DNA of 64,000 nt from SZUA-309 sp050185825 (lineage in GTDB: Bacteria; Pseudomonadota; Gammaproteobacteria; Pseudomonadales; Azotimanducaceae): NCBI GenBank assembly GCA_050185825.1, contig JBFWZA010000008.1, positions 62,001-126,000 on the forward strand, read 5' to 3'. This document shows positions 8,252 to 18,532 of the stretch, in pieces; within the stretch, counting starts at the first letter, position 1; each line of letters starts with the position of its first letter. The position numbers and the translations under genes were made by a program. The notes below the pieces were generated by a model, which saw nothing but the letters and a program-made list of their open reading frames with translations, was not told the origin of the DNA and searched no databases.

Positions 8252-9571
8252 TTACCAGCTGTTCATGTAGTCGCGCAACGTATTGCCATGATATTCCGTA
8301 CGAAGCACCCCGCGTTTCTGCAGGACCGGGATGAGATGCTCCACCAGGTCCGCGTAGTAGTGAGGTGCATAGTAGCTTGGGGTGATCTGGAAGCCCGTTC
8401 CGCCACCTTCTTCGAGCAGATGAATCAGGTAGTCGGCGACCTGATTTGGGGTCCCCACCATCGGGCTGTCGTCACTACCGGAGAGGTAGCTGTCGGCAAT
8501 CTGCCGGAGCGTTATAGCTGGATTCGACTTGGTATAGGTCTCGAGCATTCCGCGCGTGCCCTGTACGTCCATGCTCAAGCGCGATACCGGCGTATCGATG
8601 TCGTATTGCGAGAGGTCCACGTTGAAGTGCCCGCCCACCAGAGCCAGCTTGGCATCCAGCGGTATGCGCGCACGAATTTCACGATTGCGGTCCCTTGCCT
8701 CCTGTTCGGTTGGTGCGACCAGGGGCTGCGCGCCCCAGAGTATTTTTGCGTCGTCCGGGTTGCGCCCGAGATTGTCCATCCGCGACTTCAGATCGTTCTC
8801 CAGCCCTCGCATCTGCTGGACACCGGCGGCGGCTGCGAACACGCACTCTGCATGCGTGGCGGCAAACTGCAGGCCACGGTTGCTGCTGCCGGCCTGGAAA
8901 AGGTACGGTCGGCCCTGGGGTGAGGGGATCACAGTCAGAGGCCCCTGACACTTGTACCAGCGACCGTTGAAGTCGATCTTGCGGATCTTGTCGGGCTCGG
9001 CGAATACGCCACGTTTGCCGTCCATGACCATGGCGTCCGGATCCCAGCTGTCCCACAGGGCGTAGACACACTCCATGTACTCATCGGCGCGGTCGTACCG
9101 CTCGTCGTGCTCTGGTAGTGATTCGAGGCCGAAGTTGCGAGCTTCTCCCGTGGAGAGGGACGAGACGATGTTCCAACCGATCCTGCCGCCGGTGATGTGA
9201 TCGAGCGTGGAGAGCTTTCTGGCCAGCATGTATGGCGCATAGAAGCTCGTGGACATGGTCACCGCGAAGCCCAGCTTGTCGGTCTTGGCCGCCAGGTAGG
9301 GCACCAGTTCCACCGGGTCGTGAGTCGGGAACTGAATCGCGTACTGCTTACTTGCGCGGTTTGTGCCACCCGCCCAGCCATCGGCGAAGAAGAACATGTC
9401 AAAGCAGCCGCGCTCGAGGGTCTGCGCAATGTCGGTCCAGTAACCGGCCTCATACCAGCGACCGGAGGTCATGCGCTCCTCCGGGTATACCCACGACATG
9501 ATCATGTGCGGGGCAGGGCAGTAGAGCATGAAGCCCGTCAGATGCATGCGCAGTGTCGATTGCTGGTTCAT
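8252..9571 (-). CDS. LLM-class flavin-dependent monooxygenase, NtaA/SnaA/DszA type
   Basis: A 439-residue protein of the FMNH2-dependent luciferase-like group that includes nitrilotriacetate monooxygenase NtaA, DszA and SnaA. The N-terminus MHLTGFMLYCPAPHMIMSW, the block LSTLDHITGGRIGWNIVSS and YKCQGPLTVIPSPQGRPYLF are typical. Members use reduced FMN from a partner reductase to cleave C-N or C-S bonds. It heads the operon followed by TauD and MFS. The ribosome site is AGAGG before ATG, and a promoter-like CGTTGACATT motif lies at 9625-9634 on this strand. Confidence 0.87.
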   Translation of the reverse strand: MNQQSTLRMHLTGFMLYCPAPHMIMSWVYPEERMTSGRWYEAGYWTDIAQTLERGCFDMFFFADGWAGGTNRASKQYAIQFPTHDPVELVPYLAAKTDKLGFAVTMSTSFYAPYMLARKLSTLDHITGGRIGWNIVSSLSTGEARNFGLESLPEHDERYDRADEYMECVYALWDSWDPDAMVMDGKRGVFAEPDKIRKIDFNGRWYKCQGPLTVIPSPQGRPYLFQAGSSNRGLQFAATHAECVFAAAAGVQQMRGLENDLKSRMDNLGRNPDDAKILWGAQPLVAPTEQEARDRNREIRARIPLDAKLALVGGHFNVDLSQYDIDTPVSRLSMDVQGTRGMLETYTKSNPAITLRQIADSYLSGSDDSPMVGTPNQVADYLIHLLEEGGGTGFQITPSYYAPHYYADLVEHLIPVLQKRGVLRTEYHGNTLRDYMNSW

Positions 9572-9617
9572 GGGGCCTCTGCTGTAGGCTCTGCGAGATG
9601 TTTGATGATGACGTGTC

Positions 9618-9634
9618 CTAACGGAATGTCAACG
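9618..9634 (-). promoter_or_regulatory. Promoter/operator motif shared with TauD operon
   Basis: On the minus strand CGTTGACATT-CC-GTTAG, 47 bp upstream of the flavin monooxygenase start. It matches CGTTGACATT-GT-GTTAG at 611-627 in 15 of 17 bases. TTGACA can serve as -35; the extended identity suggests that a regulator overlaps it as well. Confidence 0.4.
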
Positions 9635-9790
9635 CTGAGCTGATTGATGTCCGTGGACCAGCCTCCGCTGAAGTATTCAGCCCGCATTTCTGCATGGATT
9701 GGGTCCCGACGACCTGCTCCGTGGTACCGCCCATATTGACAAAATGATGGTCCGCGTGGTCTACGGCAAGCGCGTCGACACCGGACAGCG

Positions 9791-10752
9791 TCATCGCCGC
9801 CCTGGCTGCAGCGGCTCCATTCGCTCGAGAACAGGCAGCACGTTGCGTTGCAGGCGATCCAGACCGACTTGATAGTCCAGGAATGACAGCATAATGCCGG
9901 GCTGCCCGCCGGTTTCGTGGAGCTCGCGAAGCCGCGCGGCGATCGCCTCCGCGTCCCCTAACAGGCAACGTCCTCCCAGCCCGACGGCCGTTCCGACATA
10001 CCGTTCCGGACCCAGAAGCGTGCGCAAGTCGACATCGGCCGCGGGTGTTCCGCTGCAGCGTTGGTGTCCGCCGCGAGCACCCAGGCGAAAGTGAAGGACT
10101 CGACATGCCGCCGATGAGTCTCGGCGCGGTCGCGTAGATCGTCCGCCGCCCGGCGGACTACCGCCAGGTCACCGAGACAGAACAGCCAGTCGCACTGGCG
10201 CGCGGCAAAGTCGATTCCCGCGGGTGAGCTGCCGGCGTTGATCGGAAAGGGCCGGGGGGATCGCAAGGGTTTCGGTCTGAGACTCACCCCATACGAACGA
10301 TAGTAGTCCCCTTCGAAGGAGAATGGTTCTTGCCGCGACCAGGCATGCTTCATCAGCGTAACGAACTCATCTGTCATGTCGTAGCGGCGATCGTGGTCGG
10401 GGAACTCCCGGCCGAACAGGGGCTGCTCCTCTGCGACCCAGCCTGTTATGACGTTGACGCCCCAGCGCCCGCCGGAGATGTGGTCTGCCGTCGCACCGAA
10501 TTTGGCATAGTGCAGCGGATGGAAGCTGTAGGTCACGTGGCCGGTAGCCAGTCCGAGAATGTTCTCGGTGAGCGTGGCGGCAGCCGGCACCGCGGTCATG
10601 GCTTCGAGAACCTCGTCGTGGAAGCCTGTCGCGCCACCGTGTCCGAGCCAGCGGGCCGCCGCCAGGTGGAACTCCAGACCCATGCTATCCGCCTGGCGGA
10701 TCAGTCGGCTGGCGTTGGGCCATTGCCAGATGTCACGGCGCGTTGCCGGTGC
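9791..10752 (-). pseudogene. LLM-class flavin monooxygenase pseudogene (5' truncated, frameshifted)
   Basis: The reading frame starts after a TAA at 10753-10755 with no start codon ahead of the conserved region (RDIWQWPNASRLIRQADSMG...), so about 25 N-terminal residues are missing. HISGGRWGVNVITGW and YRSYGVSLRPKPL confirm the family. Near 10040-10050 homology leaves this frame and continues one base back with ADVDLRTLLGPERYVG... to LLGDAEAIAARLRELHETGG and the normal C-terminus. That is a one-base loss, or a sequencing error there. An ATG at 10683 could start a shortened product, but it would lack the first beta-alpha unit. It is distinct from the intact enzyme at 8252. Confidence 0.8.
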
Positions 10753-10794
10753 TTAATTGATCAGTCTCGAGATGGTGCAGCCGCCACGAACGTT

Positions 10795-10911
10795 TCAGGC
10801 AAGCAGTCGTAGCCAGAGGCGGTTGGGGCTCTCGAGCACCGGCTGCCCGCCCGGATCGAAGGGTCCACGCGTGACTTCTACGCGGTCACCCCGATGGGCG
10901 GTGGCGCTCAT
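10795..10911 (-). CDS. Small ORF, unrecognised, possible remnant
   Basis: A 38-codon frame starting 30 bp after the molybdoenzyme stop on the same strand, ending ...LESPNRLWLRLLA. The ribosome site is poor. It may be a tiny operon peptide or the C-terminal remains of a lost gene. I recognise no family. Confidence 0.2.
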   Translation of the reverse strand: MSATAHRGDRVEVTRGPFDPGGQPVLESPNRLWLRLLA

Positions 10912-10941
10912 GTGCCTGCTGTGCTTCCTGGCGTCGCCATC

Positions 10942-12171
10942 TCATTCCACCACGACTTCCGTCGGTACGATGCCGTCGAAATGTTTCCGTTGATAGTTCC
11001 AGGGCGTCTGCGGCTGTACGCGTCCCATCTCGTCTGTGGCCCGCGCCAGGATCTGGTACGACCCGGGTTTTTCCGCGCGCCACACGTAATTCCATCGTAC
11101 CCACATCCAGCGGTCAAATGATTCCTCGACGTGGGCATCCTTCCAGGTCGTCCCGCCGTCGAAGCTGATTTCCACCCGTGTAATTGCGCCCTCGCCGCTC
11201 CACGCCAGACCTCGCACGGGATGCTCACCTCGCGGCAAAGGGGAGTCCTCATCCAGCGGATCGAGTATCAGCGTTTTGACCCCAAGGGCGGTGCACATCA
11301 TTCTGTCGGGATCGTCGTGGGACTTGCCGAGCACGAAGTACTCCGTCTGGTGATAGCAGTCAGGCATGTGGTCGAGCACCTCGATGCCTTCGATCCACTT
11401 CACCCACCAGTTACCCGACCATCCGGGGACGACCATGCGCAGCGGCGCGCCGTGGACGTGACGCAGGTGCTCGCCGTTCATCGCCCAGGCCAGAATCGTA
11501 TCGGGGTGGAGGGCTTTCTCGATGGGCAGTCCCTTGTCGTAGTTGATGACGCCCGGGTCCTTGACGTCGATGTCGCGAGTGCCGGCAGACATGTACACGA
11601 GTGCTGGATCCGGCCGGGCGCGATCGAAGCCCACAACGCGCACTGAGACTGCGTTCGGGCGAACCCCGGCGCGTTCCAGCACGTCGCGCAGAGACACGCC
11701 GGTGAACTCGCCGGCGCTGGACATGCCGTTGGTGGGAATGGAGGTGGCACCGGTGCTGTCGTCGGGGGCGCGTCGGCCGCGGAAATTCATGGTCGTGGGC
11801 TGAACCAGTGAGGGTTTGTGCCCACCTTTGTGGAGATAGTCGAAGTACAGAGCATCGTTGCCGGCGCATTCCGTGACCGCGCGCACTGTGCGCGAGGGCA
11901 GTTTCTTCAGATCGGCCAGCGTCAACGTGACTGGATTGTCGATCTCGCCCGAGATCGTCATCTCCCAGTCTTCGGGGTGAACGGGCTCGGGCATCTTCAT
12001 CTGCGCTACGACGTAGTAGAGATCCGTGGGCGTGATGCGGCCTTCGAGCTCGGTCATCGGCGTGGTCGCGAAAATCGTCCTGCCCTCGGCGTCCTGGGCC
12101 TCCAGCGGCTCGGGTCGCTTCCGGTCGGGCCAGCCTCGAACCCAGCCGCCTTCGATTTCTCTTCGTGGCAT
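10942..12171 (-). CDS. Sulfite-oxidase-family molybdopterin enzyme
   Basis: A 409-residue protein with the two domains of sulfite oxidases. The N-terminal Mo-cofactor domain carries the molybdenum-ligand Cys in VTECAGN (C102), FTGVSLRDVLERAG and VPGWSGNWWVKWIEG; the C-terminal Ig-like dimer domain carries GLAWSGEGAITRVEISFDGG. I see no twin-arginine or Sec signal and no haem motif, so it may act in the cytoplasm, or its electron acceptor is separate. ATG 12171 has AAGGAGA 6 bp upstream. It diverges from EtfBA. In this setting it could oxidise sulfite released by TauD- or DszA-type enzymes; other oxo-transfer substrates are possible. Confidence 0.85.
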   Translation of the reverse strand: MPRREIEGGWVRGWPDRKRPEPLEAQDAEGRTIFATTPMTELEGRITPTDLYYVVAQMKMPEPVHPEDWEMTISGEIDNPVTLTLADLKKLPSRTVRAVTECAGNDALYFDYLHKGGHKPSLVQPTTMNFRGRRAPDDSTGATSIPTNGMSSAGEFTGVSLRDVLERAGVRPNAVSVRVVGFDRARPDPALVYMSAGTRDIDVKDPGVINYDKGLPIEKALHPDTILAWAMNGEHLRHVHGAPLRMVVPGWSGNWWVKWIEGIEVLDHMPDCYHQTEYFVLGKSHDDPDRMMCTALGVKTLILDPLDEDSPLPRGEHPVRGLAWSGEGAITRVEISFDGGTTWKDAHVEESFDRWMWVRWNYVWRAEKPGSYQILARATDEMGRVQPQTPWNYQRKHFDGIVPTEVVVE

Positions 12172-12319
12172 GTCCGTCTCCTTGAGCGTTTCGTCAATCG
12201 CGGATCGGGGCGACGGCTCCCGCGCTGAGTGACAGAGCACGGAGACGGCGCGCTAATTCGACCTTGGCATTGTCATTATGTTAATGTCCGTGCCGAATGA
12301 CAAGCTGGAAGTGTCGCGC
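12172..12319. promoter_or_regulatory. Divergent promoter region, molybdoenzyme / EtfBA
   Basis: A 148-bp region between divergent genes. It contains an AT-richer stretch around 12255-12290 with TTGGCATTGTC and GTTAATGTCC, reminiscent of the TTGACATT elements at 613 and 9625. No clear -10 box was fixed by eye. Confidence 0.3.
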
Positions 12320-13162
12320 ATGGGTGACATGGGCGAGTTGAAGACCGCAATCCATATCGTCGTATTGGCGAAGCGCATCCCAGACCCGGAGCCTTCGGCC
12401 GTTCCATTTCGCGTCGACCCGGACACGTGGCGTCGGATTGAGGTTCCAGGGCTGCAGATGGTGGTCAGTCCCTATGACGAGCAGTGTATCGAAGTGGCGC
12501 TGCGGTTGCGCGAACAGCTTGGGGGGGCGCGTATCACCGTGCTGAGTCTGGGTCGGGGTCGGGGTGAAGATATCAAGCTGTTCAAGCGGGTGTTCTCCTG
12601 GGAAGTGGATGCGGGGGTGTTTCTCTGCGATCCGGCTTTTGACGGTGGCGATGCCACCACAACGGCCCGTGTGCTCGCCGCCGGTGTTCGAAAGCTGGAG
12701 GATGTGGACCTCGTGCTGGCAGGCCGACAGGCAGCTGACTTCGACGAGGGCGTTGTTGGCCTCACGGTAGCGGAACTGCTGGAATGGCCGGTGCTTCCCG
12801 TTGCCGGAAGCGTGCAAATCGACGGCGGTAGCGTCACGGTGGATCGACTGCTCGAAGCCGGTATCGCCACGCTGCAGGCCGATCTGCCGGCCGTGGTCAC
12901 CGTGTCCAACGAGGTCGGGCCACCGCGCCAGCCCAGCATGCGGCAGATGATGCGGGCCGGGCGCATGAAACCGGAGGTGTGGACGGCCAGCGATCTCGGT
13001 CTTGACGAAGACCAGGTCGGCTCGCAGGCTGCTCGTCTACGGATCGAGGAGGTGTTTGTTCCTCAGATCGCCCGAGACTGTGAGTTCGTCGCGGGCGATA
13101 CGCCCGAAGAACAGGCCGCCGATCTGCTGCGTCGGCTCGATGACCGTCGGGTGCTGGCATGA
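12320..13162 (+). CDS. etfB: Electron transfer flavoprotein beta subunit
   Basis: EtfB of about 280 residues. AIHIVVLAKRIPDPE, VSPYDEQCIEVALRL and AGRQAADFDEGVVGLTVAELL are standard beta-subunit blocks that bind AMP and form the domain III interface. It pairs with EtfA to carry electrons from flavoprotein dehydrogenases to the quinone pool. The N-terminal start is uncertain: ATG 12320 is preferred, and 12278 would add 14 residues unlike the family. The last four bases overlap the EtfA start (ATGA), so the subunits are made together. The likely donors are the many acyl-CoA dehydrogenases further along the island, since none is adjacent. Confidence 0.9.
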   Translation: MGDMGELKTAIHIVVLAKRIPDPEPSAVPFRVDPDTWRRIEVPGLQMVVSPYDEQCIEVALRLREQLGGARITVLSLGRGRGEDIKLFKRVFSWEVDAGVFLCDPAFDGGDATTTARVLAAGVRKLEDVDLVLAGRQAADFDEGVVGLTVAELLEWPVLPVAGSVQIDGGSVTVDRLLEAGIATLQADLPAVVTVSNEVGPPRQPSMRQMMRAGRMKPEVWTASDLGLDEDQVGSQAARLRIEEVFVPQIARDCEFVAGDTPEEQAADLLRRLDDRRVLA

Positions 13163-14190
13163 CCGGCTCAGGTGTTCTGTTCTGGGCGGAGGTTGCACGC
13201 GGTGGTGTTTCGGCGAACAGTCTGGAACTGCTGGCCCTGGGGCGCAGGCTGGCCGACGCCCGCGGCGGTGAAGTTTCAGCGCTGCTGTCCGGCGCCGGTC
13301 GGTCGGCTCATCAGGTGGCCGAAACGCTGATCCGGCGCGGTGCCGATCGGGTCTTCACTACCGGCGGTGACGATGGCAATGGGCAGTGCATAATCGCTGA
13401 CGAAATGTTGACTGCATTGTCGGCGGCGGCCGGTCGCGTGGCTCCGGCAGTTATCCTGCTCCCGCATTCCGATTGTGGCACGGAACTGGCGCCGCGCTTG
13501 GCGTGTCGGCTGGACTCCGCAGCGGCAATGGGTTGCGTGGACGCGGAGGTCGATGGTACGGACGCTGTGTTCATCCGACCGTGCTACGGAGGAAAGGCAC
13601 ATGCCCGGGTGCGCGTCCGCGCCAGCCCCGCCATCGCAACGATCCAACCCAAGGCATTTCGGGTGCCGGATGCTGACACCGGCCGGTCGGGCAAGGTGGT
13701 CGCGCTCGAGCCCGATGAGCCGGCCGGAACGCCGCGGGTCCGCATTGTGGTGCAGCGGCTGAGCGAGGAAGAACAGGGTCCACGCCTGGACGATGCCGAG
13801 ATCGTTGTTACCGGGGGGCGCGGAATGGGCGGGCCGGAGGGATTCCGCATGCTGGAAGCGCTCGCTGAGATGCTCGGCGGCGCTGTTGGGGCGAGCCGTC
13901 CCGCCTGCGACCTCGGCTGGTACCCCCGGTCACATCAGGTCGGTTTGTCCGGGAGAACCGTTGCGCCAGAACTCTATCTGGCAGTCGGGGTTTCTGGTGC
14001 ACAGCACCATATGGCCGGCTGCGGCAACTCAAAGGTTCTGGTCGCGGTGAACAATGATCCGGGTGCAGAAATTTTCACGCAGGCACACATCGGCGTGGTA
14101 GCGGATGGCACGGTGTTCGTCCCGGCGTTGGTTCAGGCGCTGCACGATCGCGCCGAACGAACGCGAGGGACGCCGGCCTCATCGGTATGA
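13159..14190 (+). CDS. etfA: Electron transfer flavoprotein alpha subunit
   Basis: A 343-residue EtfA. The C-terminal FAD domain is clear: VTGGRGMGGPEGFRMLEALA, GASRPACDLGWYP, VAPELYLAVGVSGAQHHMAG and VAVNNDPGAEIF. The usual QTG before the FAD contact reads LSG here, and the SGAIQH motif reads SGAQHH. These changes suggest a specialised copy rather than the housekeeping Etf, though this is inference. The start overlaps etfB by 4 bp. Confidence 0.9.
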   Translation: MTGSGVLFWAEVARGGVSANSLELLALGRRLADARGGEVSALLSGAGRSAHQVAETLIRRGADRVFTTGGDDGNGQCIIADEMLTALSAAAGRVAPAVILLPHSDCGTELAPRLACRLDSAAAMGCVDAEVDGTDAVFIRPCYGGKAHARVRVRASPAIATIQPKAFRVPDADTGRSGKVVALEPDEPAGTPRVRIVVQRLSEEEQGPRLDDAEIVVTGGRGMGGPEGFRMLEALAEMLGGAVGASRPACDLGWYPRSHQVGLSGRTVAPELYLAVGVSGAQHHMAGCGNSKVLVAVNNDPGAEIFTQAHIGVVADGTVFVPALVQALHDRAERTRGTPASSV

Positions 14191-14349
14191 GCGCTCCGAC
14201 ATACAGAGGAGCGCATGAAATTGGCATGAAGCGGATACGGAGAGTATTCGGGTGTCTTTCGGACGGTCCCGAAGGCGCAGGCGCCGGTTCTGGCGGTGCC
14301 GCTTTGTCTTGTAGTGGTGCCGTCCACTTTGCTCGAAGGAGGCGCGTAA

Positions 14350-15834
14350 ATGAATTCACGAAGGCATGGCGAGGAAGTTCCCTCTACGTCGATAGCCATT
14401 CTGGGTGCTGGACTCAGCGGCGTGCTCATGGGCATGCAGCTCCGGCGCGCTGGTATCGACGATTTCGTGGTCATAGAGAAGCAGCCGGATATCGGCGGCA
14501 CCTGGTACCGGAATACCTATCCCGGGCTCCACTGCGACGTGCCGTCGCATCTGTACTGCTACTCCTTCGAGCCGAATCCGGACTGGTCGACCAGATTTGC
14601 GAGCCAGCAGGAGATCCAGGCATACATCCGGAGGTGCGCGGACAAGTACGATTTACCCGACCGGACTCGGTTCGGCACCTGCATCGAGTCGGCGCGCTAC
14701 GATGAAGTGGAGGGATGCTGGGAGCTGGAAACTGCCAACGGCGGGCGTTCCTCCCATCGAGCACTGGTAGCGGCGACCGGTGGGCTGACAGAGCCCCACA
14801 TACCGCCGTTCCCGGGTCTGGTCGAGTTCGAGGGACCGGCCTGGCATTCCGGTGCGTGGCGCGAGGACGTCATCCTCGAGGGTAAGCGGGTGGCCGTGGT
14901 CGGCAGCGCGGCAAGCGCCGTGCAGGTGGTGCCGGAAGTAGCGCGCCGCGCTGCGGAAGTGCACCTGTTCCAGCGCACACCCAACTGGGTGATGCCTCGG
15001 CAAAATACCGCCTACACCGCACAAGACAGGGAGCGCCTGCAGGATCCGGAGCAGATGCGTCGCCACTGGCGCGAGCTGTACCGGCAGTCGTTGACGCTCC
15101 ACAGAGTGTTTCACCGGCATCCGGGCGCGGTGAGAACATTGCGGAACGTCGGACTCCGCAACATGCGTTCCGCCATTTCCGACCCGGCGTTGCTGGCGGC
15201 GCTGACTCCTCGGTATGAACCTGGGTGCAAGCGCATACTGGTATCGGATGACTACTATCCGGCGCTGGCGCTCGATCACGTCACGCTGCATCCGCAGGGC
15301 GTGCAGGCCTTGACCCCTACGGGCGTGGTGGCGGCCGATGGCAGTGAGCTGCCGGTCGACGTCGCTATATTCTGCACGGGGTACAAACTCGGTGGGCGCG
15401 TGGATGGCCGCCCGGCGCTGGAAGTGTTCGGGCGCCGCGGCAAGCGCCTGCTGGCGGCGCTGGCGGAGCGGCCAGAGGCTTATCGCGGGGTATCTGTGCC
15501 CGGTTTCCCGAACTACTTCACTCTATGCGGGATCAATGGCGTGGCGGCGTACACTTCGCTATTCGCGTCCGCGGAGATTCAGAGTGAATGGGTCGTCGAT
15601 CGCCTGCGGGATCTGCACAGCGGCCGATACCGGACGCTCGAGGCGGATGGTGACGCTTGTCGGCGGTACAACGAAGCGATTCAGGCAGAGCTGCAGACCA
15701 TGAGCTGGGCCGGCGATTGCCCCAGCTTCTACCGGAATGCGTCGGGCAGGATCCTGTCGTTCTTTCCCGGAACGTTGGGCCGGATGCGCAGGGAGCTGCG
15801 TGCTGCCGGAGATTCCGAAATTGTGGTCGAGTGA
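14350..15834 (+). CDS. Flavin-containing / Baeyer-Villiger-type monooxygenase
   Basis: A 494-residue class B flavoprotein monooxygenase. The first Rossmann motif GAGLSG (near residue 20) binds FAD, GGTWYRNTYPGLHCDVPSH is the conserved segment after it, FEGPAWHSGAW fits the BVMO fingerprint FxGxxxHxxxW, and VVGSAASAVQ (second Rossmann, near 185) binds NADPH. Such enzymes insert oxygen next to ketones or oxidise N and S atoms. The ribosome site GAAGGAGG lies 8 bp before ATG. It stands alone after etfA with a 159-bp gap that holds no other gene. Confidence 0.88.
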   Translation: MNSRRHGEEVPSTSIAILGAGLSGVLMGMQLRRAGIDDFVVIEKQPDIGGTWYRNTYPGLHCDVPSHLYCYSFEPNPDWSTRFASQQEIQAYIRRCADKYDLPDRTRFGTCIESARYDEVEGCWELETANGGRSSHRALVAATGGLTEPHIPPFPGLVEFEGPAWHSGAWREDVILEGKRVAVVGSAASAVQVVPEVARRAAEVHLFQRTPNWVMPRQNTAYTAQDRERLQDPEQMRRHWRELYRQSLTLHRVFHRHPGAVRTLRNVGLRNMRSAISDPALLAALTPRYEPGCKRILVSDDYYPALALDHVTLHPQGVQALTPTGVVAADGSELPVDVAIFCTGYKLGGRVDGRPALEVFGRRGKRLLAALAERPEAYRGVSVPGFPNYFTLCGINGVAAYTSLFASAEIQSEWVVDRLRDLHSGRYRTLEADGDACRRYNEAIQAELQTMSWAGDCPSFYRNASGRILSFFPGTLGRMRRELRAAGDSEIVVE

Positions 15835-15856
15835 TTGGCCGGGTAACGAGGTTGTG

Positions 15857-16115
15857 AATCGGTCGCTGTTCGAAGCAAGCCGGTGGGTGGCGTCCTGCTA
15901 CAACGATCAGCCGTGGTTCTACCTGGTCGCCGATCGCGACGATCGGACCCTGTTCGACCAGGCGCTCTTTTGTCTGGTGGAATTCAACCGCACGTGGGCG
16001 TGCGCTTCGGCCTTGCTGGCACTCGGTGTCTATCGGGAGCGTTTTGCCGGTCGCAACGAGTTGAACCCGGCGGCGGCGCACGATCTGGGCCACGCCAGCG
16101 CCCTGCTTTCACTGC
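15857..16115 (+). pseudogene. Nitroreductase-family gene fragment
   Basis: One frame reads RSLFEASRWVASCYNDQPW, then a FYLVADRDD strand, and later AHDLGHASALLSL. This is the order of the first half of small nitroreductases (FEAARWAPSSYNEQPWRF..., DLGLA). There is no proper start, and homology stops at 16115, where the duplicated D-aminoacylase segment begins. It is not a copy of the nitroreductase at 5053. Confidence 0.65.
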
Positions 16116-16268
16116 ACCGGGCAGTGCGTCGGTAGCCACACCCTGCTCGTAGGTGATCTCGCCTGCCACCAGGGTAGCCAGGTAGCCGTCGGCCTGCTGC
16201 TGCAGTCGAGGCCCCCAGCCGGCAGGTCGTGCACGATGTGGGGCGCGCGCACTCGAAGCGCATCAAAA
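16116..16268. repeat. Direct repeat, left copy (3' end of D-aminoacylase gene)
   Basis: A 153-bp segment starting ACCGGGCAGTGCGTCGG and ending GCGCATCAAAA. It matches 24449-24602 in the same orientation with only three differences (one single-base indel and two substitutions). It encodes the C-terminus of the amidohydrolase at 24431 on the minus strand, cut off from the rest of that gene and frameshifted by the indel. Confidence 0.92.
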
Positions 16269-16358
16269 CCAACCGCCCACTCGGCATGGCCGGCATAACG
16301 GGCTGGTTATACATGGTGCCGAAAGATTCATTGGACGCATAACGTGGCACCTTCTAGC

Positions 16359-16632
16359 ATCGATTTGCTCACCGGTGTCCGAGAGGAGATCCGCAGCCGC
16401 GGTTTCATCGCGGCCAATCTGGTTCTGAACAGTCTCGGCGGGACGACAAACCCGCACATGTGCGGATTCGGTACGACATCGACGACAGCCTCGCCGAGTC
16501 GGGGATCGGGCTTCACCTCAAGACGAGTACGTCATGTTGATCTTCAACGACGATTTCGCGCGTGTCGACTCCCGGTCGGTATAGAACGTTTGTCGAGAAC
16601 GTGTCGGACGGGAAGCATCCGGAGGCTCTACT
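16359..16632 (+). pseudogene. TonB-dependent receptor remnant with internal deletion
   Basis: Translated pieces line up with the intact receptor at 21017-23245. EEIRSRGFIAANLVLNSLGGTTN matches its plug (APNLVFNSLGGTTN); a shifted frame gives YDIDDSLAES (TDINDSLAEP). Then, after the barrel has been lost, EYVMLIFNDDFARVDS matches DYYVTIFNEDYARIDS, and VENVSDGKHPEAL matches VENLSDEKYLEAL. The nucleotide match is only moderate, so this is a diverged paralogue that decayed, not a recent copy. It ends right at the ribosome site of the next gene. Confidence 0.78.
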
Positions 16633-16634
16633 TT

Positions 16635-18458
<1,824 letters not shown>

Positions 18459-18532
18459 CTGGGGTTGCGAACGCGGCTCTGCGAACGCGGCTGTGCTAGT
18501 ATCGTTTCCTGTGGTGCAGGGCGAGAGCGCAG

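Noticed and set aside
7409..8923. A 504-codon plus-strand frame
   Set aside because: Antisense to a clear TauD gene and a clear flavin monooxygenase gene; no recognisable domain.
9618..9794. Minus-strand frame ending in HHFVNMGGTTEQVVGTQ... as a gene tail
   Set aside because: The piece is short, begins inside the pseudogene end, has no ribosome site and matches no family I can name.
16344..16634. N-terminal extension of the BVMO
   Set aside because: The in-frame codons upstream of 16635 translate TonB-receptor remnant DNA in part, and a good ribosome site marks ATG 16635.
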